The notes beneath the pieces are model-generated. The model had not been told where the DNA came from and ran no database searches. It saw nothing but the letters and a program-made list of their open reading frames with translations. A stretch of 5,979 nt of DNA from Thermoplasmatales archaeon UBA582 (lineage in GTDB: Archaea; Thermoplasmatota; Thermoplasmata; Thermoplasmatales; Thermoplasmataceae), in NCBI GenBank assembly GCA_002502705.1, contig DAQB01000069.1, positions 1-5,979 of the forward strand. The letters are read 5' to 3'. Of the stretch, positions 1 to 4,943 are shown in pieces. Made by a program: the position numbers and the translations under genes. How positions within the stretch are numbered: the first letter of the stretch is position 1; each line of letters starts with the position of its first letter.

Positions 1-22
1 TACTTCATATTTGTTACCTGTT
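1..22 (+). repeat. left terminal inverted repeat
   Basis: This 22-base sequence is perfectly complementary in reverse to 283-304. It lies against the window edge, so its true outer boundary is unknown. Confidence 0.8.
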
Positions 23-114
23 CTTTTATTGGTTCATATTTTTAGTGTGAGCCGATTGGCACAATTCTTACATATCAGCAATGAGCTCTGTCGTTCCTCA
101 CTACCTCATCTTTC

Positions 115-228
115 CCAGCATTGGAAATAAGGGTTCATCAATGCATTGGGTTATTTCCCCCTATACGCCTTAAATGCTGGAGTTTAAAGCATTTTTCAAT
201 GCTCCCCAATGCGTAAGGCGCATAATGC
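115..228. repeat. AATGC/GCATT motif array with competing hairpins
   Basis: The 5-mer AATGC or its complement GCATT occurs eight times in 111 bp: GCATT at 118, 143 and 189, and AATGC at 140, 173, 198, 208 and 224. A 10-bp palindrome, CAATGCATTG, sits at 139-148. Several perfect stems are possible: 115-122 with 173-180 (8 bp), 123-130 with 151-158 (8 bp, nested in the first), 143-150 with 205-212 (8 bp), 172-178 with 188-194 (7 bp, 9-base loop) and 166-172 with 214-220 (7 bp). Several share bases, so they cannot all form together. This could be a cluster of protein-binding sites inside the mobile element, or a structured RNA with alternative folds. The sequence does not decide between these. 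Confidence 0.5.
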
Positions 229-282
229 TTGTGCAATATTTAACAATTTCGTACTAAAAACGAGACCTTGATTCTTCAAATT

Positions 283-304
283 AACAGGTAACAAATATGA
301 AGTA
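283..304 (-). repeat. right terminal inverted repeat
   Basis: This is the exact reverse complement of bases 1-22. The bases just inside it (281-282) no longer match those inside the left copy (23-24), which sets the inner boundary at 22 bp. It begins AACAGGTAAC and ends ATGAAGTA. Confidence 0.8.
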
Positions 305-452
305 TTAGCGAGATGCTTATCAGTTATTTCATTATCCGTTATTATTTTAAGATATGGCCCTGAGAAATCACTGCTCTCGGATCTGAAAAGCGATTGGTCT
401 TTGAGGCAGTTTCATTTTATTTTTTGATAACAATAGGCAGAGTAATATATAG

Positions 453-593
453 ATGGATCTCAGTGAATCAAAAAAACACGCCAAAGTTAGTATTATTGGA
501 TTCCTGCCTGATGAGATGCCCAGTGACTGTGGGCAGCCATGTGAATACTTTTCCGCTTGTACTTTTTCCCGGATATTAAAAGTCTCTTCATAG
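453..593 (+). CDS. putative small Cys-containing protein, 46 aa
   Basis: This short reading frame runs from ATG at 453 to TAG at 591-593. An in-frame TAG lies directly before the ATG, so this is the earliest ATG start. The product is 46 residues: a polar, lysine-rich N-terminus, a short hydrophobic stretch (VSIIGFLP, residues 12-19) and a Cys cluster, CGQPCEYFSAC (C26, C30, C36), followed by a basic tail. Three cysteines, perhaps with His9, could form a small metal site, but no named family is recognised. No Shine-Dalgarno is visible; a T-rich stretch at 413-428 is a weak promoter candidate for a leaderless message. The ORF lies between the inverted-repeat element and the convergent csaA gene. 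It overlaps a 61-codon TTG-started frame (394-579) that looks less protein-like. It could be chance; the Cys-containing, protein-like composition is the main support. Confidence 0.4.
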   Translation: MDLSESKKHAKVSIIGFLPDEMPSDCGQPCEYFSACTFSRILKVSS

Positions 594-607
594 ATAGTAT
601 TTAAATC

Positions 608-659
608 ATCTATAAAAACTAGAAATTACAGAATACCAGTGAATATGTAAAATCTGGTA
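608..659 (-). terminator. possible terminator after csaA
   Basis: Just downstream of the csaA stop, bases 634-639 (TACCAG) and 654-659 (CTGGTA) form a perfect 6-bp stem with a 14-base loop. On the minus strand a T-rich run follows near 612-626 (ATTTCTAGTTTTTAT). T-rich tracts are the main archaeal termination signal. The hairpin is short and its role is inferred. Confidence 0.35.
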
Positions 660-662
660 GAT

Positions 663-995
663 CTATGCTATCTTATCTCCGGGAACAGTTTTCTCTGGCA
701 AACTCGGTGTCAGGAGTATAACTCCATTATCTGTCATCGCGCCTAGAACGAGAACATCAGACATGAAGTTTGCAACCTGTTTTGGCTCGAAATTTGTAAC
801 AGCCACTATTTTCATTCCTATGAGATCTGACACCTTATAGTTCCTGATCTGTGCAGAGGATTTCTTGATCCCGATGTTTCCAAAGTCTATTGTCAGCTTA
901 TAAGCTGGCTTTCTCGCCTCCGGAAAATCCTGGACATCTATTATCTTACCTATTCGAATATCTAACTTTGAAAAATCACTGAAACTTATTGTCAT
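663..995 (-). CDS. csaA: CsaA-type protein with tRNA-binding-like OB fold
   Basis: The product is 110 residues, the usual length of CsaA, a stand-alone version of the tRNA-binding OB-fold domain also found at the C-terminus of methionyl-tRNA synthetase. The family pattern is visible along the chain: KLDIRIGKI (10-18), FPEARKPAYKL (24-34), IDFG (36-39), SSAQI (46-50), VTNFEPKQVANF (66-77) and VLVLGAM (81-87). Bacterial CsaA has been described as a homodimeric chaperone with export-related activity. In archaea the role is less clear, and nucleic-acid or tRNA binding is equally plausible. The ATG start puts the conserved core at the expected distance from the N-terminus. The gene lies 78 bases after the phosphatase stop on the same strand, with its own TATA-like box at 1017-1024, so it may be transcribed separately. 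Family assignment is strong; the cellular role is uncertain. Confidence 0.92.
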   Translation of the reverse strand: MTISFSDFSKLDIRIGKIIDVQDFPEARKPAYKLTIDFGNIGIKKSSAQIRNYKVSDLIGMKIVAVTNFEPKQVANFMSDVLVLGAMTDNGVILLTPSLPEKTVPGDKIA

Positions 996-1016
996 TCCGT
1001 CGCTATATTTACACGC

Positions 1017-1024
1017 ATAATAAA
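1017..1024 (-). promoter_or_regulatory. TATA-like box for csaA
   Basis: Read on the minus strand the bases are TTTATTAT, centred about 26 bases upstream of the csaA ATG. This is the spacing expected when an archaeal transcript starts at or next to the start codon. No Shine-Dalgarno is seen. Confidence 0.45.
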
Positions 1025-1073
1025 GTAATTACTCATCCACCTGCCCAGAAAAACCCTATGCGATCCAGAAAAG

Positions 1074-1655
1074 CTAAATGTCTATGCCCTCTATGGAATA
1101 TGTACCATCTTTTCTCCGCTTGACCACAGATATGCTGCCGTTCGGTACAACTTTTCTGTGAAAATTATCGTCAATATATCTGAATATTGCGTAAATCACT
1201 CCACCGTGCGTAACTATACATATATCGTTCTCCGATTCAATGGATACCCTGTGGAATCTTGAAATGACCCTGTTGCAGAAATCTTTCCACGGTTCGGCAT
1301 TCCCAACGTCGTTGCTCCCAAGGAAACCGTCTTCCAGAATTATATTTGGATATCTCGTAAGTATTTCACTTTCCTCCATTCCAGACAGTAAACCGAGAGA
1401 CCGTTCCCTGAATTCGGGATCCTCTTGAATACTGATGCCTGTTTTTTCAGAAATTATTCTCGCAGTGTCAAGTGTCCTCTTCAGATCGCTTGAATATATC
1501 TTAGATATCGGTCTGCCAAGTAATTTCGACGCGGCTGATTCAGCCTGTTTAATGCCGAGATCATTCAAACCCTCGCCGATCTGGCCCTGCCATATTTTGC
1601 GCGAGTTCCAGGCTGTTTCACCATGCCTTACCAGATAGATTCGCCTGTCGTTCAA
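1074..1655 (-). CDS. histidine phosphatase (phosphoglycerate mutase-like)
   Basis: The 193-residue protein belongs to the histidine phosphatase (RHG) superfamily, which transfers or hydrolyses phosphate through a phospho-histidine. The motif LVRHGETAWN (8-17) carries catalytic His11 with Arg10, SSDLKRTLDTA (55-65) supplies the phosphate-binding Arg60, RE at 83-84 fits the acid/base Glu, and VTHGG (148-152) supplies the second His150. The length suits a GpmB/CobC-like phosphatase; the substrate cannot be told from sequence. The start is TTG at 1655: no ATG lies between it and the upstream stop, and it places the RHG motif at the usual distance from the N-terminus. Only 29 bases separate it from the DUF393 gene upstream, so the two probably share a transcript. 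Family is certain; a specific enzyme name (mutase, CobC, phosphatase) would be a guess. Confidence 0.9.
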   Translation of the reverse strand: MNDRRIYLVRHGETAWNSRKIWQGQIGEGLNDLGIKQAESAASKLLGRPISKIYSSDLKRTLDTARIISEKTGISIQEDPEFRERSLGLLSGMEESEILTRYPNIILEDGFLGSNDVGNAEPWKDFCNRVISRFHRVSIESENDICIVTHGGVIYAIFRYIDDNFHRKVVPNGSISVVKRRKDGTYSIEGIDI

Positions 1656-1684
1656 ACAAGGAAAACCACAATGAAAACGGATTA

Positions 1685-2074
1685 TTATTGTTTGCTTATG
1701 AATTCCGGAACTTTACAGTTGCCAGTGCAGCTGCCTGAAAGGATAGAATACCTGGAAGCGGATATTTTTGAATAGGTAATTTCTCCTATCCCGATGGCAT
1801 TCAGAAAATATACGAACGCAGCGAGGATGAATAATTCTGGTATCCGAAGCAATATTTTAAGGACTGCATGCATTCCAGTAAACGTTTTACCATCTTTGGT
1901 CTCTACGACGATGCTTCTTTCAAGAATATCCTCCTGAACTGGAAGATCTGCCTTCTCAAGATCACGAAAGGATGTAAAATTAACAAGACCAATTTTATCG
2001 GTAGTTCTAATCAGATTCATTGACCTGACACAGACAGGGCAATGACCATCATAAAATACCTTGATCTCGTTCAT
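1685..2074 (-). CDS. DUF393 (DCC family) thiol-disulfide oxidoreductase-like protein
   Basis: The 129-residue protein fits the DUF393 or DCC family, named for the N-terminal DxxCxxC motif and predicted to have a thioredoxin-like fold and thiol-disulfide redox activity. The motif is YDGHCPVCVRSM (8-19), with Cys12 and Cys15. A GMHAVLKIL segment (67-75), a hydrophobic stretch (about 81-96) and a C-terminal YSKISASRYSI segment (101-111) match the family layout. A second pair, Cys116 and Cys120, occurs in CTGNC near the C-terminus and could form another disulfide or metal site. The ATG start lies four residues before the first strand (KVFYDG), as in relatives. Two TAA codons end the gene in tandem. 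It is followed after 29 bases by the histidine phosphatase, so it is probably first in a two-gene operon. Biochemical activity of the family is largely predicted. Confidence 0.88.
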   Translation of the reverse strand: MNEIKVFYDGHCPVCVRSMNLIRTTDKIGLVNFTSFRDLEKADLPVQEDILERSIVVETKDGKTFTGMHAVLKILLRIPELFILAAFVYFLNAIGIGEITYSKISASRYSILSGSCTGNCKVPEFISKQ

Positions 2075-2096
2075 ATCTACATAATCAAAACTAGTG

Positions 2097-2111
2097 GAAT
2101 AAAGTTATACT
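2097..2111 (-). promoter_or_regulatory. promoter region of the DUF393-phosphatase pair
   Basis: On the minus strand these bases read AGTATAACTTTATTC, an A/T-rich stretch 23-37 bases upstream of the DUF393 ATG. TTTATTC falls at about -23 to -29, as in a leaderless archaeal promoter; TATAAC, slightly further out, would give a leader of several bases. Which box is used cannot be told. Confidence 0.4.
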
Positions 2112-2124
2112 TTTAGATGCTGTG

Positions 2125-2181
2125 TCAGATGTCATTTGGTTATCATTGTAATGATCTGAACCTGCTGTTACAATAGCAGGT
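2125..2181. repeat. cluster of three dyads between genes
   Basis: Three perfect inverted repeats sit together. TCAGAT at 2125-2130 pairs with ATCTGA at 2154-2159. ATCATT at 2142-2147 pairs with AATGAT at 2150-2155, leaving two bases between them. ACCTGCT at 2160-2166 pairs with AGCAGGT at 2175-2181 across an 8-base loop. The last is followed on the plus strand by TAGTATTTTTG-like sequence (2181-2192), terminator-like in appearance, although no plus-strand gene precedes it. The cluster lies downstream of the membrane-protein gene and upstream of the DUF393 promoter, so it could serve transcript ending or regulation. Confidence 0.35.
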
Positions 2182-2230
2182 AGTATTTTTGTTGTGAAAT
2201 ATGTCTCTATAGTCACAATGCTGAGATAAA

Positions 2231-2779
2231 TCAGTGGTTACGCCAGGGCTTGACAGCAACCAGAAATACAAGCCAGAAAATAAACGTAATAACTGTCATG
2301 CCGGTCAGGATAGGTGTGATGATTAGAGATGTGAAATAACTTCCCTGAACAATGTTGAAAAATCTTAGCAGCGACCAGAAAGCCGTTGTAATTAAAAGCG
2401 AGAAAAAAATGATCCTTACCTGCTTTTCCTGTACCTGCTCGCTTACATCAACTGGATATACTATACTTTGGACATTTTTATTTCCTTTCCTCTGTATTGC
2501 TCTCAATATCATCAAGAAAAGCAACTGGAGGAGGATAATCCCTAGAAGTAATTCTGTTGAATAAAAGTGGTTGACATGTAAAAATGAGAAGAATAAGTAA
2601 ACCAGCACCACTATTGCACCTATCAGGAGGAAGACGAATGATCTAACGGTGAGTCTTTTCTCGTTGTATGCCTCGCCCCGTCTATTCTTTACTATTCCAG
2701 ACAGGACCTCAAATAATGCCAAACCATACAGGAAAAACCAGACTATTAGCACGAGGATAAAGGTCAAGTCAGGATTCAT
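2231..2779 (-). CDS. hypothetical membrane protein with about five helices
   Basis: The 182-residue protein is strongly hydrophobic. Likely membrane segments are at residues 5-28, 47-68, 75-95, 121-142 and 151-175. Between the first two is a charged loop (KNRRGEAYNEKR, 31-42), and between the third and fourth a polar loop (about 96-120) contains KGNKNVQ and EQVQEKQ. It ends with KPWRNH. The positive charges in the first loop, after helix 3 and at the C-terminus suggest these face the cytoplasm, with the N-terminus outside. There are no cysteines and no recognisable transporter or enzyme motif, so no function is offered. It stands alone, with gaps of 156 bases downstream and 278 upstream and its own TATA-like box. 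The ATG is preceded by a weak AGGA about eight bases upstream on the minus strand. Confidence 0.75.
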   Translation of the reverse strand: MNPDLTFILVLIVWFFLYGLALFEVLSGIVKNRRGEAYNEKRLTVRSFVFLLIGAIVVLVYLFFSFLHVNHFYSTELLLGIILLQLLFLMILRAIQRKGNKNVQSIVYPVDVSEQVQEKQVRIIFFSLLITTAFWSLLRFFNIVQGSYFTSLIITPILTGMTVITFIFWLVFLVAVKPWRNH

Positions 2780-2810
2780 TACATGTATCCTGGCATCAAG
2801 GTTTATCTTG

Positions 2811-2822
2811 GATAAATATTTT
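2811..2822 (-). promoter_or_regulatory. TATA-like box for the five-helix membrane protein
   Basis: On the minus strand the sequence is AAAATATTTATC, 32-43 bases upstream of the ATG. A start of transcription about 26 bases downstream would leave a short leader of roughly 10 bases that could include the weak AGGA. Confidence 0.45.
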
Positions 2823-2983
2823 GATATTTACAGATCTGAATCAGGTAATTTCATCGAACCATGTGAAGACCCACTTCCAGATTTAATTCAGGTTTCTTTT
2901 GAGGTCAGAAATGTGCCCCGAATAATATATTTGATTATAACGTGCAATTCTGTGCTTTTTCATTGCAATATATTGGAATGAAA

Positions 2984-3017
2984 TTGATCGGTTTCCGAAT
3001 TATTTCTATCCGATCAA
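2984..3017. repeat. 8-bp inverted repeat downstream of the DUF4382 gene
   Basis: TTGATCGG at 2984-2991 is the exact reverse complement of CCGATCAA at 3010-3017, separated by 18 bases. It lies about 40 bases past the DUF4382 stop on the minus strand, within a 278-base gap (2780-3057) that otherwise holds only the promoter of the next gene. It may be a transcript-end hairpin or an operator-like dyad. The rest of the gap shows no convincing gene. Confidence 0.3.
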
Positions 3018-3057
3018 CCTGGGATAAAAGTATTTGTTATCGTTATTCTTTAAAGCG

Positions 3058-3579
3058 TTAAGGTGGCTCCATGACCTCAATACCAACATTAGGTGTGAAA
3101 ACACTGCTCATTACATTAAGATCCTGGGTTAAATTGAACTCAAAAACTACAGTTGCTGGCTTACCTGCAGATATTGTGAAGGGGTGGTTAAGGAAAGCAA
3201 ACGAAGATGCAAGGGTGAAGTTTACAGAAACACCCGCTATCACTACCGTTACATTCTTAATAAATATCCTGAACATTGTATATGTTTGAGCCGTTAAAGT
3301 AACTTTTGAAAGCAGAGATGCGTTTGAAAGTGTCAGTCCCAGTATATCGACTGTCTTATTGCCTACAGTGTAGTTCGTCCATCCTGTTTTATTGCCATGC
3401 AATTCCACAGAGGAAAATGAAATGTAAACCGCTGAGGCCAAGGTATTTGGAGAATCGGCAACCTCCATGTCAACTGGAACTTTATTACTACTTGGGATGT
3501 AACTGTCGTAAACGAAGAAACCCCCCACAATTATCAATATTATCGCTAGTGCCATTATTGCAGTAGCAGCCTTTTTCAT
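3058..3579 (-). CDS. secreted or anchored DUF4382 protein, rich in N-glycosylation sequons
   Basis: The 173-residue protein begins with MKK and a hydrophobic segment (about 5-23), which is a signal peptide or an N-terminal anchor; with no lipobox Cys it is not a lipoprotein. The rest resembles DUF4382, a beta-rich extracellular domain: a diagnostic SAVYISFSSVELHG (49-62) comes first, then TVDILGL (76-82), TAQTYTMFRIFIKNV (96-110), PFTISAGKPATVVFEFNL (133-150) and a final strand, FTPNVGIEVM (161-170). Seven N-X-S/T sequons occur (N63, N69, N74, N86, N109, N120, N149) and there are no cysteines, which suits a glycosylated protein on an archaeal cell surface. The ATG is chosen because the signal segment follows directly. 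It lies 56 bases after the glycosylase stop, with its own TATA-like box. The molecular function of the domain is unknown. Confidence 0.85.
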   Translation of the reverse strand: MKKAATAIMALAIILIIVGGFFVYDSYIPSSNKVPVDMEVADSPNTLASAVYISFSSVELHGNKTGWTNYTVGNKTVDILGLTLSNASLLSKVTLTAQTYTMFRIFIKNVTVVIAGVSVNFTLASSFAFLNHPFTISAGKPATVVFEFNLTQDLNVMSSVFTPNVGIEVMEPP

Positions 3580-3603
3580 ATTTTATGAAGAAAGAAAATT
3601 CGT

Positions 3604-3616
3604 TAATAATTATATT
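3604..3616 (-). promoter_or_regulatory. TATA-like box for the DUF4382 gene
   Basis: The minus strand reads AATATAATTATTA, about 25-37 bases upstream of the ATG, in the 56-base gap after the glycosylase gene. It suggests separate transcription with a leader of at most about 10 bases. Confidence 0.45.
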
Positions 3617-3635
3617 GGTACAAAATGATAACTGA

Positions 3636-4352
3636 TCATTGTGTCTGACAGTTAATGCACCAGAACGTTATCCTTTTGGTTATGCCTATTTTTCCTTTCG
3701 ATATCTTGTTTAAACACGATGGACAGATTCTTTTCCTGTAGACGTAAAGCTTTCCAGCCAGTCTCGCATGATTAAGTCTTGCACTGTAGAAAATCTTTGA
3801 GAATTCTGTGACAGAATTAACTATTTCAGAAATCTTCAAGTCGCTAATCTCTGATACTTTTCTTTCAGGGTTTGTTCTTGTTCTCCACAGTACCTCGTTC
3901 TTGATGATATTTCCGGAACCGCAGAATATATCCTGATCTAGCAGAATGTCAGATATAATGGAGTCTGTTTGTCTCAAGGCACTAATCTTCGAAATAGCTA
4001 GGGCCGGATCCCACTTTTGATCCATTATGTCTCTTCGTGGATCATAATATTCTGAAAATTCATCGAGCGTTTTTTCGGAGATTGCGCATCTGTAGAAATA
4101 TAAATAACCTGATCTGCCGTTGACTATTACAAGGATTGGGCTTTCATCATCTAACCGCGTTTTTTTCACGACCCCTGACATACCGAAGAAAACCACAAGA
4201 TATCTTTCTGGCATTTTTATTACAAGCCTCTTTCCGTAAGGTATCAGGTTTATGTTGCCTGATTGTACCGTACCGTTTCTGTAAACTTTGCATAATTGGC
4301 CGTTGAAGTGAGATATTCTCCTGTATAATACCCTTAAAGGAGGACCTTCCAT
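3636..4352 (-). CDS. Fpg/Nei-family DNA glycosylase
   Basis: A base-excision-repair glycosylase/lyase of the Fpg/Nei family, which removes oxidised bases and cuts the abasic site. From the chosen start the protein has 238 residues: N-terminal MEGPPLRVL, a family Lys in YGKRL (Lys41), the helix-two-turn-helix LLDQDIFCGSGN (137-148) followed by KNEVLWRTRTNP, and a C-terminal zinc finger with Cys210, Cys213, Cys232 and Cys235, including the DNA-contacting Arg227 in KRITFWC. The frame opens 23 codons earlier, at 4421. The later ATG at 4350-4352 is preferred because the family begins exactly at the EGP motif, because a TATA-like box lies 22-29 bases upstream of it, and because the earlier ATG overlaps the TATA-like box of the divergent gene. 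Relatives carry a catalytic Pro after the initiator Met (MPEGP); here the sequence is MEGP, so the alpha-amine of Met1 would occupy the nucleophile position. Family is certain; damage specificity is not. Confidence 0.9.
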   Translation of the reverse strand: MEGPPLRVLYRRISHFNGQLCKVYRNGTVQSGNINLIPYGKRLVIKMPERYLVVFFGMSGVVKKTRLDDESPILVIVNGRSGYLYFYRCAISEKTLDEFSEYYDPRRDIMDQKWDPALAISKISALRQTDSIISDILLDQDIFCGSGNIIKNEVLWRTRTNPERKVSEISDLKISEIVNSVTEFSKIFYSARLNHARLAGKLYVYRKRICPSCLNKISKGKIGITKRITFWCINCQTQ

Positions 4353-4373
4353 TTTCAATCTCAAACTATCGAA

Positions 4374-4381
4374 GATATATC
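4374..4381 (-). promoter_or_regulatory. TATA-like box supporting the downstream glycosylase start
   Basis: GATATATC lies exactly 22-29 bases upstream of the ATG at 4352, the spacing of a leaderless archaeal transcript. It lies inside the reading frame if the earlier ATG at 4421 is used, so it favours the later start. Confidence 0.5.
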
Positions 4382-4420
4382 TGGTTTTGCTGTTGCTAAC
4401 ATTCTCAATTTGTACAAGCA

Positions 4421-4428
4421 TTTAAATA
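4421..4428 (+). promoter_or_regulatory. TATA-like box for the divergent membrane-protein gene
   Basis: TTTAAATA lies 23-30 bases upstream of the ATG at 4451, matching an archaeal TATA box for a leaderless message. No Shine-Dalgarno is seen before that ATG. Confidence 0.6.
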
Positions 4429-4450
4429 CAGAAAGTGATAGCGTCCAAGT

Positions 4451-4825
4451 ATGTCAAGAAAGGACAGAGTCATTGTGGCCAGGCTTTTTTCCGGATTGAC
4501 AGTGCTATTCCTTTTGATTGCTCTCGTGCTTGATATTATAAGCTTCTTCACCCCTGTTAAAGGGGCATTGAGTTCCCTTGATGCTTTTGGCTCATTTGTA
4601 TTGGGGAAACTTGCAATTTTCGTAGTTGCAGTAATATTACTAGTTTTCCTTTTCATAACATATTCTTCCATCTTCAACCGTTTGAAGAGGGTCAATTCAA
4701 ACGCACGAGACCTGTCTCTAATAATCGGCATCATCTTGTTGGTTTTAGGAATCGCGATTCTTGGGATATTCGTGACAGGCGCCGGAATTCTGCTACTTCT
4801 TGCATGGCTCGTTCTCATATTGTAA
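4451..4825 (+). CDS. hypothetical small membrane protein with about four helices
   Basis: The 124-residue product starts with a basic N-terminus (MSRKDRVIVAR) and has likely membrane segments at 13-34, 50-71, 87-105 and 106-124, with a basic loop, NRLKRVNSNARD (76-87), between helices 2 and 3. The positive-inside rule puts the N-terminus, that loop and possibly the C-terminus in the cytoplasm. The last 35 residues are almost entirely hydrophobic and rich in Gly, Ile and Leu. No cysteine, histidine or known motif points to a function. The gene diverges from the glycosylase across a 98-base region holding one TATA-like box for each. A 168-codon minus-strand frame covers the same bases but is rejected, because this frame has a good promoter and a coherent membrane topology. 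It could be a lineage-specific membrane protein. Confidence 0.7.
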   Translation: MSRKDRVIVARLFSGLTVLFLLIALVLDIISFFTPVKGALSSLDAFGSFVLGKLAIFVVAVILLVFLFITYSSIFNRLKRVNSNARDLSLIIGIILLVLGIAILGIFVTGAGILLLLAWLVLIL

Positions 4826-4832
4826 CTCCAAA

Positions 4833-4850
4833 TTTTTATTCGCGTTTTTA
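4833..4850 (+). terminator. T-rich terminator after the small membrane protein
   Basis: Two T-runs, TTTTTATT (4833-4840) and TTTTTA (4845-4850), begin eight bases after the TAA stop. Archaeal RNA polymerase commonly stops at such tracts without needing a hairpin. Confidence 0.5.
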
Positions 4851-4943
4851 ATCTTGAATTACCAGAAAAAATATTGAATTTTAAATATCTTAGCTTACCA
4901 AATGGAACCATACTTAAGTTTTTCTATCAGGTTTGCAAAAATC

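Larger units (their letters stand above)
1..304. mobile_element. MITE-like element with 22-bp terminal inverted repeats
   Basis: Bases 1-22 are the exact reverse complement of bases 283-304, so a segment of about 304 bp is bounded by perfect inverted repeats. The repeat starts TACTTCATATTTGTTACCTG and matching stops sharply after base 22. No ORF of useful size lies inside. The interior is AT-rich and packed with short inverted motifs. Short length, perfect terminal repeats and no transposase are the usual signs of a MITE or a non-autonomous derivative of a DNA-transposon insertion sequence. The left repeat begins at the first base of the window, so the element or its repeat may extend further left and no target-site duplication can be tested. 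An alternative is a large cruciform or a recombination site unrelated to transposition. Mobility is inferred; the repeat itself is directly visible. Confidence 0.6.

Noticed and set aside
394..579. 61-codon plus-strand frame starting with TTG
   Set aside because: It needs a non-ATG start without a ribosome binding site, shows no recognisable motif, and overlaps the more protein-like 453-593 frame.
1..662. possible tRNA, rRNA or CRISPR repeats in the gene-poor left part
   Set aside because: No T-loop-like GTTCRA context with matching acceptor arms was seen, and there are no regularly spaced direct repeats. The short repeated motifs at 115-228 are irregularly spaced and in both orientations, unlike a CRISPR array.
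1240..1638. two plus-strand frames (1240-1428 and 1435-1638) opposite the histidine phosphatase gene
   Set aside because: They are antisense to a gene whose catalytic motifs are all present, and they show no motifs of their own.
2883..2963. 26-codon minus-strand ORF (MKKHRIARYNQIYY...) in the gap before the five-helix membrane protein
   Set aside because: It is too short to separate from chance, has no Shine-Dalgarno and no A/T box at the right distance, and has no recognisable sequence features beyond basic residues.
2649..2981. 110-codon plus-strand frame overlapping the five-helix membrane protein gene
   Set aside because: The first part is the complement of the membrane-protein gene and the rest runs through the intergenic gap. 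It has no motif or promoter support.
3071..3566. two plus-strand frames (3071-3289 and 3306-3566) opposite the DUF4382 gene
   Set aside because: Both lie entirely within the minus-strand gene, which has a family match and a signal segment.
4405..4911. 168-codon minus-strand frame across the small membrane-protein gene
   Set aside because: It is antisense to the plus-strand frame, which has a well-placed TATA-like box and clear membrane helices. The minus-strand product is a low-complexity Lys/Arg/Ser/Thr-rich chain typical of the shadow of a hydrophobic gene.
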